From Bacteroidota bacterium (GTDB lineage: Bacteria > Bacteroidota > Bacteroidia > Bacteroidales > VadinHA17): DNA of 6,732 bases. A model generated the notes under the pieces. It was not told the origin of the DNA. It saw only the letters and a list, made by a program, of their open reading frames with translations, and searched no databases. Below are positions 6,171 through 6,732 of the stretch, in pieces. A program made the translations under genes and the position numbers. Location of the stretch: NCBI GenBank assembly GCA_006227095.1, contig SBFZ01000067.1, positions 1-6,732 of the forward strand. Direction: 5' to 3'. Every line of letters begins with the position of its first letter. Position 1 is the first letter of the stretch.

Positions 6171-6732
6171 TTAGTTGAAAATATATTTAACGCCGATCAA
6201 TGCATACCAGCACTGACCCAGTGAGTAGCTTGGCGTGAATGTTTTGGTGTCACCATTGATTGAAGAGGGTGTGGAGAATGTAGCCACACCATCAGCATCC
6301 ACACCTTCATATTTGAGGATACGGGCTTCTGATCCGATTGCCGGATTCAGATATTTGGCGACGCCCCAGTCAGAATTGAAGAAGTTCATCAGGTTTTTGA
6401 TATCAAGGCTAAGTTGCAGCTTATGTGTGTCTTTGCCTGATCTCAGTACAAAATCGTGCTTGTAGCTTAAGTCGACGCGATGTACCCAGGGAGAGTAAAC
6501 GCTATAGGCTTCTGCATATTTGCCTTGTTGATTTTTTAAATAATCATTGGCATGCACATAGTCCATAAAACGGGTGCGATCGTCTGCTGAAACAAAGCGG
6601 AACTCATTGTTTGCCACTTCATCGTCAGTCGGGACATAGATTGCATCGTAGTTGTAACCGTCACTGTTGATATCGTTAACCGTCATATATGAGTAGTTGG
6701 CTCCACCGCGCCATCCTTCATAGATAAGGCTA
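6171..6732 (-). CDS. TonB-dependent outer-membrane receptor, C-terminal part
   Basis: The last 186 residues of a larger protein are visible; its start lies beyond the right edge of the window. The reading frame stays open from the internal Met at 6686 to base 6732 and adds SLIYEGWRGGANYSY, so that Met is not the start. The segments GGANYSYMTVNDINSDGYNYDAIYVP, read in two parts around the NDINSDG turn, together with WVHRVDLSYKHDF, LQLSLDIKNLMNFFNSDWG and the final strand WYALIGVKYIFN, are typical of the last beta-strands of TonB-dependent receptors. They look closest to Oar-like receptors with an N-terminal carboxypeptidase-regulatory domain, though that domain is outside the window. Such barrels import or bind ligands at the outer membrane using TonB energy. 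The stop lies 17 bases before the lipoprotein gene, so the two are almost certainly co-transcribed. No SusD gene follows, which argues against a standard glycan-utilisation pair. Confidence 0.88.
   Translation of the reverse strand, partial: SLIYEGWRGGANYSYMTVNDINSDGYNYDAIYVPTDDEVANNEFRFVSADDRTRFMDYVHANDYLKNQQGKYAEAYSVYSPWVHRVDLSYKHDFVLRSGKDTHKLQLSLDIKNLMNFFNSDWGVAKYLNPAIGSEARILKYEGVDADGVATFSTPSSINGDTKTFTPSYSLGQCWYALIGVKYIFN

Overview
The window looks like chromosomal DNA from a member of the Bacteroidota, probably Bacteroidales or a relative. The signs are a TonB-dependent receptor followed by a BACON-domain lipoprotein with an acidic Cys-Asp-Glu-Glu start, A-rich stretches instead of Shine-Dalgarno sites before the start codons, and a box matching the Bacteroides -7 promoter consensus TAnnTTTG. 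No mobile element, CRISPR array, tRNA or rRNA was seen.

Left part (1-1646, + strand): a monocistronic tryptophan unit. A promoter-like box is followed by a 14-residue ORF containing Trp-Arg-Trp, then a strong intrinsic terminator. The gene for a TrpB2-type tryptophan synthase beta chain starts 23 bases after that terminator's T-tract. This layout is that of a transcription attenuator that reads Trp-tRNA supply, and it is the most interesting regulatory feature here. The gene ends in a hairpin terminator preceded by a short heptamer repeat. No trpA or other trp gene is visible.

Middle (1677-4319, - strand): a full-length class II (adenosylcobalamin-dependent) ribonucleotide reductase, convergent with trpB2. 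It has its catalytic Asn-x-Cys-x-Glu motif and a cysteine-rich C-terminal tail. The 337-base gap upstream holds a candidate promoter for it, a small unassigned ORF, and the terminator of the next operon.

Right part (4555-6732, - strand): the 3' end of a two-gene operon. A TonB-dependent receptor, cut by the window edge, is followed 17 bases later by a 498-residue predicted surface lipoprotein. The lipoprotein has two BACON-like domains and three copies of an OB-fold-like repeat. Together they look like an outer-membrane uptake pair; the substrate is unknown. Nucleic acid is one possibility suggested by the OB-like repeats, but this is inference only.
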